From positions 29,860,423 through 29,924,422 of the forward strand of contig OX424566.1 in NCBI GenBank assembly GCA_949152475.1: a stretch of DNA of 64,000 nt, given 5' to 3'. This DNA is from Terebella lapidaria (taxonomy: Eukaryota > Annelida > Polychaeta > Terebellida > Terebellidae). The notes under the pieces were generated by a model. That model was not told the DNA's origin. It made no database searches and saw nothing but the letters and a program-made list of their open reading frames with translations. Shown piece by piece: positions 44,836 through 57,159 of this stretch; within the stretch, counting starts at the first letter, position 1; each line of letters opens with the position of its first letter. The translations under genes and the position numbers were made by a program.

Positions 44836-46332
44836 AGCTGGTTTGTCAAACATCTGTCAATTGTACTTCTTAATTCCATTATTGGGTCTGATTATTTAAT
44901 TAAATCGTCCATCAACTCGTGAATGAACGTGCACGGCTTGTCAGTGATGGGAAGGTGTCAAAACTTTTATTGTTCACAGCTACACAAGGAGATTGGAAAA
45001 CTGTGAATTACAATTAGATCACTGCCAAACACTCGAAATATATTGGTGTTTGTTTCTGATACATCGTCCCTGACCTTCCCAACTCGTATCACAGAATCAT
45101 TGAATGATAATCGTTCATGACCAATTTACAGGAGTATAGATGTACATAACAACCTATTACCAGCAATACAACCAGATTTGATGAAAACAATGAAAAACCT
45201 GAAGTACATCTATTTTGGAATAGACCACTTACTAGGACGATTTTTTAAAACCGAAACAAACCCCATGCAACATAAATACCCAATCAAAGTTCGAATAAGA
45301 TAGGAAAATGAGCTTATGGAAGTGAAATATCTTCAGTTACTTCTGTCAAATGGTAATACGTATTATTAACATTCACTAACATTAATTGTTCACGTTTTAA
45401 CATATTGTATAACGGCTCATAGATCTGATAGTTTTATTTCGTCGTGACATAGTGTATGGCTGCGATGGATGGTTTCTGGATGGATGACTAAATTTATTTA
45501 ATGCTCTGGTGTTTATTTCAAGATTAATCTTGTTTATGATTGTCATGAAAAACAATTAAATATGCAAATCATCGCAGAAATTCAAGCATGTGATAAGCTC
45601 CCAACTCCCCCCCCCCCCCCCTCGTCACACACACACATCACCATCTTATTATTACAAGTTTACCCGTCATCTTTGCGAGGCAAGGAAATCATATCTCATA
45701 GGAGCACCATATCGTGCTATATGTGTTATATCTGTGTTGAACTACTCGGCCACGGTTAAGCAAGTCACTCTGATCTGGTCTGCCATCTTGTTTGATCTGA
45801 CATAGCGATCTGCTTTTCTAATTCATACTTCTTCTAATTTTAGTGTTATTGTTGCTTATACTTGTGATTATTACATAATTCCACCTTATTAGAGAAATTA
45901 TAACCATAACAATTTCTTTAATCACACTTTATTTAATCTCCTTAACATTATCTTTTTATCTCCGTGTGTAGTTATGAATCATGAAAGTTTTGACACCTTC
46001 CCATCAGTAGCTTTTAGGTCTAGTTGTTCTGGTTCAATTACCGGTTGATGGATGGTATAACATGTATAAACAAACATTTAATCCCAACGATTTGAGACGT
46101 TCAATCGACAGATGTTTGGGATAACATCGTGTTTAGACAGCAAGAATTAGTGTGTATAATACAAAAATAATTATGGTTTACATTTGAATTCACCAACAAA
46201 AACGCATCCCACCGTGACCATTTTACAGATCAGAATGAATAAAACCCCACACAAATGCCATGCAGGGAACATTGAGATCACGAGTCCTCCCAACATTGTT
46301 CTACTTTTGGACTTCCACTTTCCGAGATAAAC
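44836..46332 (+). promoter_or_regulatory. Upstream region of LPMO copy 2
   Basis: Equivalent to 40125-41632 and almost identical to 49419-50915. It contains a long C-tract near 45610 and the AATAAAACCCC TATA-like element near 46240. Confidence 0.5.
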
Positions 46333-47816
46333 ATGAGCTTTAAATCATCGTTGATCGTAGCATCCATTTTGATGGGCTACCTTGCCATGGTATCCAGCCA
46401 TGGCCGTTTGATGGAGCCACCGTCGAGAGCTAGTGCTTGGAGGAAGAACATTCCCGGAGTTGCCATCAACTACAATGACAATCAACTATTCTGTGGAGGC
46501 TTCAATGTAAGTAATATATATACATTGTGTAAAATACACACAATAGTACAATATAATTCTTTTCCACTTCATACATTATACATGATCGATAGTTGACCAC
46601 AAGGTTTTGAGTAGTTGCAAAAAATGAGCAGAACATTTCTAGAATACTTTATATGTAGTACTACTTTCTTGGTATTTTTTTAAAAGAAACTTTTGGATAA
46701 AGAACAATATAGTGTCAGGACATAACTCTGAAATCCTTCGGAATTCGATTCAAATAAAGTATAAAAATGTGCAAAGTTGTATTATTTCATAGGCTTGTTT
46801 TCTTTGATATAAAACAGCACCAATGGAATATAAATGGCGGAAAATGTGGTGTCTGTGGAGACCCCTGGGAAGGACCACGTGACAACGAGGCCGGAGGAAT
46901 GTATGCACGTGGCGTCATAACGCGTACCTACACATCCGGTGGTGTCATGGATGTACATGTGCAACTAACAGCATACCACAAGGGCTGGTTCGAGTTTCGC
47001 GTATGCGCAAACAATGACGTCACACGACCGGTAACGCAGTCATGTTTAGATGAGAACCTGTTACACATCGTGACGTCAGAGGGGTCCACAACTCGTCTGG
47101 ATATCAACAATAACGAAAGGAGGGATTACAGTCTCAGAGTGCAGCTACCGGATGGTCTGGTCTGTGACCAGTGTGTCATACAGTGGAAATACAATGCAGG
47201 TAGGCCTACTAAGACGATGAATATGTCATTTGCTATGATCTGAAATCAATCCCATCCACCAGAACAATTTGGCTACCAACATAGATGAGACAAATGTGGT
47301 GTAACGCACAATTGCCTCGCAAATAATGCGGAAGAGGACAAACCATAAAAAACGGATTGACGCTGCTGTTTCATGACATTTAGAGCTCTATTTGAAAAAT
47401 ATGGTTGTACCAACTGATTATTTTCTTCCATCACTGCAGGTAACAGTTGGGGAACAAGCCTGGAAACTGGCGAGTCTTGTATTGGCTGTGGACCACAGGA
47501 GCAATTTTACGGATGTGCTGACGTCAGCATCAAAACCAGCGGTGATTGGTCAAGCCCCAGTTCAACACCAGCCGATCATGGAACGATATCCACTGCACTT
47601 GATGACGTAACAACGAGACCACGTTCTCTCTCGTCGAGTCTTCTGATTCCCTCCACCACACCTGCCGTTTCAGCAAACCCCAATGACGTCATCTGCCGAG
47701 CCGTACCCAGCTGGAAAGGTGGTGACATCCTCACGAGATGGTGTACTGCCAACTGTCGCCTAGGTTTCTGCCCTCGGTTTATCTGTGCATGCAGCAATAC
47801 CACGACATCGCCCTGA
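46333..47816 (+). CDS. AA15-like lytic polysaccharide monooxygenase, copy 2 (3 exons, 310 aa)
   Basis: Exons 46333-46506, 46818-47199 and 47440-47816, the same sizes as copy 1. His1 after the signal peptide, TAYHKGWFEF, all domain cysteines and the C-terminal Cys-rich module are kept. Changes are few and conservative (SSLIVASILMGY in the signal peptide, RVCANN for RICANN, VPSWKGGD for VHGWTGGD before the last module). It should be an active secreted enzyme like copy 1. Confidence 0.9.
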
Positions 47817-47949
47817 GCCCATGCAGTCTCCAGGATTGCCAATGTACCAGACTTATACACATGTACCAGGCATCGACGAATTGCATCAGGAAAACTGTGC
47901 AGGGAGGGACTCTATACACTGTGTCTGTTTTTAGTATGTTGTTGTTTTA

Positions 47950-47955
47950 AATAAA
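47950..47955 (+). terminator. Poly(A) signal of LPMO copy 2
   Basis: AATAAA 134 bp after the stop, in the same context as in copy 1. Confidence 0.65.
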
Positions 47956-48234
47956 GAATATACTGGAATTTTGGATTCGATCCTTCCACACAATGCATGC
48001 CAATTTTCTCTGTATTTAATGAACTTATCGTTGAGGAAGATATTCGTTTTATTCAGGACTCATTACTGAAATGTGAGTCCAGTGTCTGTATGAGGCGACA
48101 TTTTGCTAGTACACATCATTTGGATGGGAATTTGTGTTAATTAATTGTGGCAATAATGTAACCAGATATAATCACATGAGGCATAACGATGATGCGAGAC
48201 TGAATCTCAATGGCTTTTTTGCAGCACAGATAAT

Positions 48235-48635
48235 CACAACAATTCACAAGATGGCAGCACTGATAAATAATGACAATTCACAAGATGGCAGCACTGATAA
48301 ATAATGACAATTCACAAGATGGCAGCACTGATAAAACATATCAATTCACAAGCTAGCAGCACCGATTAATCATGACAATACACAAGAGGTAGCACTGATG
48401 AAACATAACAATTCACAAGCTGGCAGCACAGAGAATCACACCAATTCACAAGCTGGCAGCACCGATGAAACAAAACAATTCACAAGATGGCAGAATTGAT
48501 TAAATATAGCAATTCACAAGATGGCAGCACTGATAAAACATGACAATTCACAAGATGGCAGAACTGATAAAACACAACAACTCACAAGATGGCAGAACTG
48601 ATAAAACACAACAACTCACAAGATGGCAGCACTGA
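48235..48635. repeat. ~33-bp satellite, array 3
   Basis: Same unit as arrays 1 and 2, with a locally expanded GATGGCAGAACTGATAAAAC variant near 48555-48610. Confidence 0.88.
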
Positions 48636-49418
48636 TGAAATGATATATCCTGAATAATCACATTACCTTGAATTTGATCTTTGCCCTCATTTTCAAGGTC
48701 ACAGGACAAAATGGCTAATATCTCGCTTATTATACTTTGCAGCTTAGGAATCAATTGTCAACATGTAGGAAATGATATATACTGATTATTCTTGTGACCT
48801 TGAATTTGACCTTTGACCTAAATTTCAAGGTCACGGGACAAAACGACTAATATCTCGCTTATTATCGACTGTACAGCTTAGGAATCAATGTGAAAATATA
48901 GAAAATGATATATGCTGAATATTGCTATGACATTGAATCCGACCTTTGACCTCATTTTCATGGTCAAAGGACAAAATGGCTAATATCTTGCTTCTCTATT
49001 GACTTTATAACTTGGGAACCAATTGTGCACATATAGAAATTGATACACTGAATATATTGATGACCTTGAATTTGATCTTGACATTATTTTTAAAGTCAGA
49101 GCACAAAATGGCTAATATCTCACTTATTATCAACTTTACAGCTTAGGAATCCATAGTGAACATATAGGAAATGACATATGCTGAACATTTTGGTGACCTT
49201 GAGTTCGACCTTTGACTTAATTTTCAAGGTCAGAGAACATAATGGCTAATATCTCGTTTATTATCGACTTCACAGCTTAGGAATCAACTGTTAACACGAA
49301 ATGATGTATGCTGAATATTCTCGTGACCTCGAACTTGATTTTTGACATCATTTTCAAGGTCAGATCACAAATGGCTAATATCTCATTTATTATCAACTTT
49401 ACAGCTCAGGAATCTTAA
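48636..49418. repeat. ~133-bp satellite, array 2
   Basis: Almost base-for-base the array at 44050-44835, which shows the two arrays were copied together as part of the LPMO unit. Confidence 0.9.
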
Positions 49419-50915
49419 GCTGGTTTGTCAAACATCTGTCAATTGTACTTCTTAATTCCATTATTGGGTCTGATTATTTAATTAAATCGTCCATCAACTC
49501 GTGAATGAACGTGCACGGCTTGTCAGTGATGGGAAGGTGTCAAAACTTTTATTGTTCACAGCTACACAAGGAGATTGGAAAACTGTGAATTACAATTAGA
49601 TCACTGCCAAACACTCGAAATATATTGGTGTTTGTTTCTGATACATCGTCCCTGACCTTCCCAACTCGTATCACAGAATCATTGAATGATAATCGTTCAT
49701 GACCAATTTACAGGAGTATAGATGTACATAACAACCTATTACCAGCAATACAACCAGATTTGATGAAAACAATGAAAAACCTGAAGTACATCTATTTTGG
49801 AATAGACCACTTACTAGGACGATTTTTTAAAACCGAAACAAACCCCATGCAACATAAATACCCAATCAAAGTTCGAATAAGATAGGAAAATGAGCTTATG
49901 GAAGTGAAATATCTTCAGTTACTTCTGTCAAATGGTAATACGTATTATTAACATTCACTAACATTAATTGTTCACGTTTTAACATATTGTATAACGGCTC
50001 ATAGATCTGATAGTTTTATTTCGTCGTGACATAGTGTATGGCTGCGATGGATGGTTTCTGGATGGATGACTAAATTTATTTAATGCTCTGGTGTTTATTT
50101 CAAGATTAATCTTGTTTATGATTGTCATGAAAAACAATTAAATATGCAAATCATCGCAGAAATTCAAGCATGTGATAAGCTCCCAACTCCCCCCCCCTCC
50201 CCCCTCGTCACACACACACATCACCATCTTATTATTACAAGTTTACCCGTCATCTTTGCGAGGCAAGGAAATCATATCTCATAGGAGCACCATATCGTGC
50301 TATATGTGTTATATCTGTGTTGATCTACTCGGCCATGGTTAAGCAAGTCACTCTGATCTGGTCTGCCATCTTGTTTGATCTGACATAGCGATCTGCTTTT
50401 CTAATTCATACTTCTTCTAATTTTAGTGTTATTGTTGCTTATACTTGTGATTATTACATAATTGCACCTTATTAGAGAAATTATAACCATAACAATTTCT
50501 TTAATCACACTTTATTTAATCTCCTTAACATTATCTTTTTATCTCCGTGTGTAGTTATGAATCATGAAAGTTTTGACACCTTCCCATCAGTAGCTTTTAG
50601 ATCTAGTTGTTCTGGTTCAATTACCGGTTGATGGATGGTATAACATGTATAAACAAACATTTAATCCCAACGATTTGAGACGTTCAATCGACAGATGTTT
50701 GGGATAACATCGTGTTTAGACAGCAAGAATTAGTGTGTATAATACAAAAATAATTATGGTTTACATTTGAATTCACCAACAAAAACGCATCCCACCGTGA
50801 CCATTTTACAGATCAGAATGAATAAAAACCCACACAAATGCCATGCAGGGAACATTGAGATCACGAGTCCTCCCAACATTGTTCTACTTTTGGACTTCCA
50901 CTTTCCGAGATAAAC
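49419..50915 (+). promoter_or_regulatory. Upstream region of LPMO copy 3
   Basis: Almost identical to 44836-46332, including the C-tract and the TATA-like AATAAAAACCC near 50820. Confidence 0.5.
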
Positions 50916-51556
50916 ATGAGCTTTAAATCATCGTTGATCGTAGCATCCATTTTGATGGGCTACCTTGCCATGGTATCCAGCCATGGCCGTTTGATGGAGC
51001 CACCGTCGAGAGCTAGTGCTTGGAGGAAGAACATTCCCGGAGTTGCCATCAACTACAATGACAATCAACTATTCTGTGGAGGCTTCAATGTAAGTAATAT
51101 ATATACATTGTGTAAAATACACACAATAGTACAATATAATTCTTTTCCACTTCGTACATTATACATGATCGATAGTTGACCACAAGGTTTTGAGTAGTTG
51201 CAAAAAATGAGCAGAACATTTCTAGAATACTTTATATGTAGTACTACTTTCTTGGTATTTTTTTAAAAGAAACTTTTGGATAAAGAACAATATAGTGTCA
51301 GGACATAACTCTGAAATCCTTCGGAATTCGATTCAAATAAAGTATAAAAATGTGCAAAGTTGTATTATTTCATAGGCTTGTTTTCTTTGATATAAAACAG
51401 CACCAATGGAATATAAATGGCGGAAAATGTGGTGTCTGTGGAGACCCCTGGGAAGGACCACGTGACAACGAGGCCGGAGGAATGTATGCACGTGGCAATA
51501 GTTTTTTTTACTTATTTTTAGCAGACTACAGTGTGTGCATACTACGCGGAGACTAA
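50916..51556 (+). pseudogene. LPMO copy 3, truncated in exon 2
   Basis: Exon 1 (50916-51089) matches copy 2 and keeps signal peptide, His1 and donor. Exon 2 begins at 51401 but leaves the family sequence abruptly after CACGTGGC (51496). It then reads through unrelated AT-rich DNA for about 20 codons to a stop at 51554-51556. The second copper His, the rest of the fold and the C-terminal module are lost, so the product cannot be an active monooxygenase. The start lies 4583 bp from that of copy 2. Confidence 0.85.
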
Positions 51557-53750
51557 ATGCAAATGGAGTATGCAAATTGGAAGCAATGTGTAAATCTTAC
51601 TTTTATGAGGTGTGGCACATTTGTACTGTTGCATTGCCACACAGTGTGGGAGTGTTCATTGATCATCCATTTAGCTGCATAATTGTTCACACACTGCCGT
51701 GTTGAGTGTCACAATAAAACGCCTTTTCATTTTAAATATCATGGCAACTTGTCATAACATAAATGGAAGCGTTAATTGATCATCCACTCAGTGTGGTTAT
51801 TTGATGATAAATGAACACCTTCATAGGTTATAACTTATTTATGAGATCAGTATCCGCGGTGATGTGAGTGAAATTGACAAAATCTCTGAAGAATGACTAG
51901 ATCTACAAATGTGTTCATGGAAAATGTCAACCAGGTCAGATCGAAATAGGAGCATTCAAAATTCAGCTTATTTGTTCATTTATGTCCAGGATTATACCTC
52001 ACTGTCGTTAATAAATAAAAACTGTGTAGTGGTCTGAATCCATATATTGCTAACCCTTCTTTAGGCTACTGTTTCCACATTGGGATACACTATTCACATG
52101 AACATACGTTTACATTCATTGCACACAGTATTAATACATATTATACGTTTATAATACCCCATCATTTCATCTAATACATCCCATGATAATATGTGCCATG
52201 AGATACCAGACAACTCATGGTGACGCATGTTGCAATCGAATGGACTTGATCAAATATTCATTACACCTAGAGCTGTGCTGTTTTGTAAGCAAACATGAGG
52301 GGTCTGATGTACTGTCAGTCTGTCTTCTATTCGGCTGGTTAAAATCTCGATGGTGAGGGTGGTTTACTATATTCAGACAGCAAAGTTACTAACATATTGA
52401 AAACTATATCCATGTTGGATATGGATTGATGTTACATCAGCTCGAAAAATGTTGTATATTTTATCAGTGGAGGACAGGTTTGTAAACCTATTTGTAAAGT
52501 CTATTTGTAAAAATCGGAGCCTAGGTGCATATAACATGACTCAGCCAATCATCCATATTTTCACTCTATTCAAGAACTTATAATTATGAAGTAAAATAAA
52601 AGATTTATTAGGCGCTCCTTTTCTAAAGGCGCTGTGCACTTTACCCCAGTCTATGATTAGCTACAGGTGCAACAATCCGGTGCTACATGCAGCGTCCTAT
52701 TGAATGACTGGTACCTATTTTTCCTGGGTGGAGATGGACAATTAATGGTGCACACCTTGCCTAAGGATGTTAGCAAAACAACACCGTGGTCCAGATTGAG
52801 TCTCGAACTCATGACCTTTGTGTTACGAGACCAGCACCGTATTAACTGAGCTACCCACTCCATAATCCTCTCCCAAGGGCGCTATCCTCTCCGCTCTGGT
52901 GTAATTATTTATCCCGGCATTGTAAAACAAAGATTGATAGATAATTAACACCAGTTTATATGTGGATGTCATAGTTTCCATGGTCAATGCATCATCATTT
53001 ACTGTAAGCACTGTGAACGACCCGTTGAAATAAGCTAGGCAAATGAGGCTGGATTTCCGTGTAATATATACATGATAAAATATGAGTCCCAAACATTCGT
53101 ACCGTATTAGATCAACATATTATCTGATGCCTAACATTTGGCGACAAAAACCCACATCCAACTACAACCATCTAGAAATTAGGCTCTCATTCACAATTAC
53201 AATTGGTAACTTGATCGCTCTACATCCGTTCATCACACAAGAACTGATCAACGTTTAATCAATACTCATTATCACCAGCAACCAAGTATCTCTCTAGGAG
53301 CAATGAGAGATGTTAATGGTGTATTTTTATCATTACAACATACGCCTAACCTGAATAGTGAGATTGCTATAGAGTTTAATATGTTTTGCATTTTTACACA
53401 GTGGCAACGTTATTTGTCTGTCTGAAACAGAAATTTATCCATTCATTTGTCTAAGGAAGGAAGCAACCAAGTCTAAGGTATTCCGAGCAAACAAAATTGA
53501 GCCCGGTATCCAATCTCAAAATCAAATATCAGCCAAAATCCATAAAATTATATGGGACTTCATGAACTCTGTATACATGATATAAGGTCAGTTGGCCATA
53601 AAGAGGTAATATCAGGCGAACTGGTATCCAGGCATCTACCCGGGGCTACTGTTAACAACGCTACACTCCAAACTCAGAACAAAACAATAGGAATTCACGT
53701 ACTGATGAATAATTCGTGAATATCAACATTTGAGCCAATCAGCCACATTT
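51557..53750. repeat. Diverged segmental duplicate, copy 1
   Basis: No gene. From about 51850 to 53560 the sequence aligns loosely with 57160-58520: shared words include AAATGTGTTCATG, CATCCCATGATAATATGTGC, CACCAGTTT-TATGTGGATG and ACATTCATTACACC-like stretches. A tRNA-derived SINE interrupts this copy only. Confidence 0.65.
52595..52865 (-). mobile_element. tRNA-Thr-derived SINE
   Basis: The minus strand starts with a tRNA-like head: TAGCTCAGTTAATACGG (A box), GCTGGTCTCGTAACAC (anticodon arm like tRNA-Thr CGT) and GAGTTCGAGACTC (B box). The 3' half cannot close the acceptor stem, so it is not a working tRNA. A ~190-bp body follows and ends near TTTAGAAAAGGAGCGCCTAA. The related segment at 57720-57780 lacks it, which supports an insertion. 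Confidence 0.75.
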
Positions 53751-56700
53751 ACCTTGTGTACAGTGTATTAATATGACTTCAATAGCAATTGAAGAATGAA
53801 ACATACACGGACCTTCGAAACTATCGGAAAAAAATGAAGATTGAGAATTGAGAACTTTGTTTGCGTTATCTCAAATGGTAACAATTCTTTCACATCGTAT
53901 ATGGCTTTGGTATCTTATGGTATATTTTTGGGGGAGGGGGTACTATCGATTGAATATCAATATTTGCTGGCCATATAATATGGAACCAACAAGTATGAAG
54001 TTAGAATATAGTGAATAAGTGTTATCCTATATAAATGGCAGTGAGAGCTATGCTTGACGAGCAAATGAAAAATCATCATGCAATTGAACATGGGCTGAAT
54101 TTGATATTGGTCAGAATGCGGAGTGAATACATGAATCATTGCTCATATTAGTATGATTATTGACAGTATCATTCGGTGCTCATATTATCGACAGTATGAG
54201 CAGTTTGTGACAACATAAGCATATATATGCAATAACATATTCATAATTTCTAGAGCTGAATATCGGTCTGCCAATTGTTAGGTACTTGATATTCAGGACG
54301 CCGGGGTAGTAGAAATTATATTTCGTCATTATTACAGCAGATAAAGAACGCAAAGATGTGATCAAGCTCTGTGACATTATCTGAACGCCGATGTACATTC
54401 CCTCCATGGTTTCGCTTCTCACCATTTGGTAAAGCCTCAGGTATTTTTCCCCATACTCATTTTGCCCTCCAGTGAAATTTTCTTCTTTCTCTGATACATA
54501 ATGTTCATCAAATCTTTTTCGGCTTCCTTTCAAGATATGTGCAGAGATTTACGTATTTGATCAGAATGTCAGGCACCACGTAGAATATAACATCACAGGA
54601 GTTGTACCTCAGGACGTTCCTCTAGGTCTGGATAATTCACCTCTCAACTTCTGAATGTTTCTTTTCTTTCCATGTAATCCGGGTATCCATCAGGGTCTAT
54701 TGATAACAAATGGGATCTCCACACTACGGGTGGATTTATCAGAGAATACATTAGATTGGATTTATCAGAGGAATTGGGGTAATTGGATCGAGTTGAAGGA
54801 GAGAGAGACATGTTAGGCCCAGCTGCTTGAGATACCTCAGCGTCTACTTCGATCCAGTCATAAATGTAACCGATCTTTATCACAAGTGTGATTTCTTAAT
54901 GGAAATATGTATTTTGAATGCCGTGTGTACCAACACATTCAAGGTCTAACACAGTTGGATCGCATTCATGACAATATGATTAGGAAATGGTATGGAAACT
55001 GTGCAATATCTTTGAAATGATTATTTTGAATACCAGATATTACAGGTGGATTTCTGACATAATTTGATGATGCATGACAGTTAGATGATGCATATTTCAT
55101 TCACTATTGTTGGTATAGTGTTATATTTATATTCGCCAAAATCAATTAATCACACATACTCTATACCTGCCATTCACGTGTAATACTTTTGCATTCCAAT
55201 TATGAATTACATGAAGACAGTTCATTATTACGTATCAAAGTGGATGGATTAAAATGCGCGAGTCGAAAGGAAAACACAGATATTCTTGGGATTGAGACAT
55301 CAAATTAACAGAGACTATTAAATTAGTACCGATAAATTTATTCTCATTTGTCAGCAAAGTGAATTGAGGGGAAATGGAAATGGAGTATGCAAATTGGAGA
55401 CAATGTGCAAATCTTAATTTGATTAGATGTGACACATTTGTACCACTGCATTGCCACACAGTACCATCACAGATAAGCATTGATTCATATGAAAATTTAT
55501 CGTGACAAGTTCCGAAGGTACTCAGTATTAAAGTCCAACAAAGTCAGGATACTTATTTTTGACAGACGATAGAGTTAATCTCATGAATTGTTATGGTTTT
55601 CACAGCATGTCAATATCTCGATCATTCACGAAGATAAGTGAAAATTTTTGGCTAACTTTTTGTGCCTAATTAACTATTATAATGAATATTCATGACGTTA
55701 CAAGGGTAAAACAAGGTCATTAAGGTAATGAAACGTCTAATTTCAAACATGCAAAATGGTATGTGCTTTATTTGGCATGTATTTGGCATATCTAAAAAAA
55801 AAAGAAAAAAAAAGGATATCTTATCTTATCTACTTTATTTGACATGAAATATAATTAGTATTAAATTTGAAGAATTGGTTGCCAAGGTAACTATTGGTTG
55901 CCAAAGTAGCATAGCAACCATGGTCGCTAGGGGCCCAACGCCATGAAAACTGGAATAGGTACCATAAAACCAGTAAAAATGTGGACAAGAGCCTTCTCTT
56001 AAGTCCATTGAATAATTGTAAACCTCAATTTGCATACCGGTCCCGAGTTAAACACCCCAGGAACCACGTTGCTATGGGCCTTATCTTAAGCATGATTGGC
56101 ATGGTGGTCAGACGCATCGTATGGGTGTGGTATATTTTATATCATCATGTTTGTGTTCGCTTTATTTAGCGATACTATGCACGGATATTTCAGAAACAGG
56201 CTTTAAAAGTAGCTAATTAAAGCAACTTACTCATGTGATGTCATGAATACTCATTATAATAGATAATGAGCTTGGTAATAGAAATACAAATATTTTAAAA
56301 ACTTGACACAAAATGGGTAATATCTCGAGAACGGTTAAAGATATTAAGGTTAAGGCTGTGAAACCAGCATATTGCATTTTTTACCTATTGCATTTTCTAT
56401 CACACAAAACCTAATAAGATGAAATTCATCTTGACTTGAGTTAGACTGTAAAGCTCTCATACCCCACCAATTGAACAAAAATCACGTTCTTGTACATTTA
56501 TCCTGTTTCTACGGTACCAGTTATGGTGTGACCAATGATCAAATAGCTATAGGATCGTTGGTATGACTAGCACGAGCAAGAAACGTAGGTTCAGTTTCCC
56601 CTGGTAATTCGATAGAAGACGCAATGTACATGTGTCAGTAGATATAGGCCTATTGATAGATTCTATCAATCACTAACACTGATTTTGTAAAATGTCTATC

Positions 56701-57159
56701 GATTCGGTCTTGAAATATGAATGTGTCTGTTTGTCGTATCCATTTGTAAATATATTGTTTAGCACAAAAATTACTATCGCTCAATCTCAACACTATCATT
56801 CATCAGCTTGGTTATATTATTGTGGACGCTCCGACACAAAAAGTGTCTGCTTAGAAGTTATGATTCAAATTATTCTGATAATATGTAATATTCAAAACTG
56901 GATTCCTCGACATACCCGCCTCGCCATGCTTGTGTCTTTTTGTCTGCGACACAGCACAATGTGGATTTGTGGATTGCATGTAGGTTAACATGGGCAATAT
57001 CAGACATCATTGGTGGAGCATGTAACATGTCACTGATTGGAGGTGTCAGTATTTGGCCAGCGTGGCACTCAGTACAATATGCGTTCCCACAGCGTTGATG
57101 TAGCATGTACGTGTATAAAGCTTTGATTCTAACTGATCCATGTGAAACCAATAGCCGTA
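53751..57159. other. Gene-poor AT-rich stretch
   Basis: No exon or gene recognised on either strand. 55375-55460 repeats 51553-51640 (GGAGTATGCAAATTGGA, CATTGCCACACAGT). 56300-56400 has AATATCTCGAGAACGG, the stock phrase of the local satellites. Otherwise nothing. Confidence 0.45.

Larger units (their letters stand above)
40125..51496. repeat. Tandem array of LPMO units (two full, one truncated)
   Basis: Unit starts near 40125, 44836 and 49419, with ATGs 4700 and 4583 bp apart. Each unit runs upstream region, gene, 33-bp satellite, 133-bp satellite; the third is cut at 51496. Copies 2 and 3 are far more alike than copy 1 is to either, so the last duplication is recent. Confidence 0.9.

Noticed and set aside
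52790..52865. Functional tRNA-Thr gene
   Set aside because: The A and B boxes fit, but the 3' acceptor strand does not pair and a SINE body follows.
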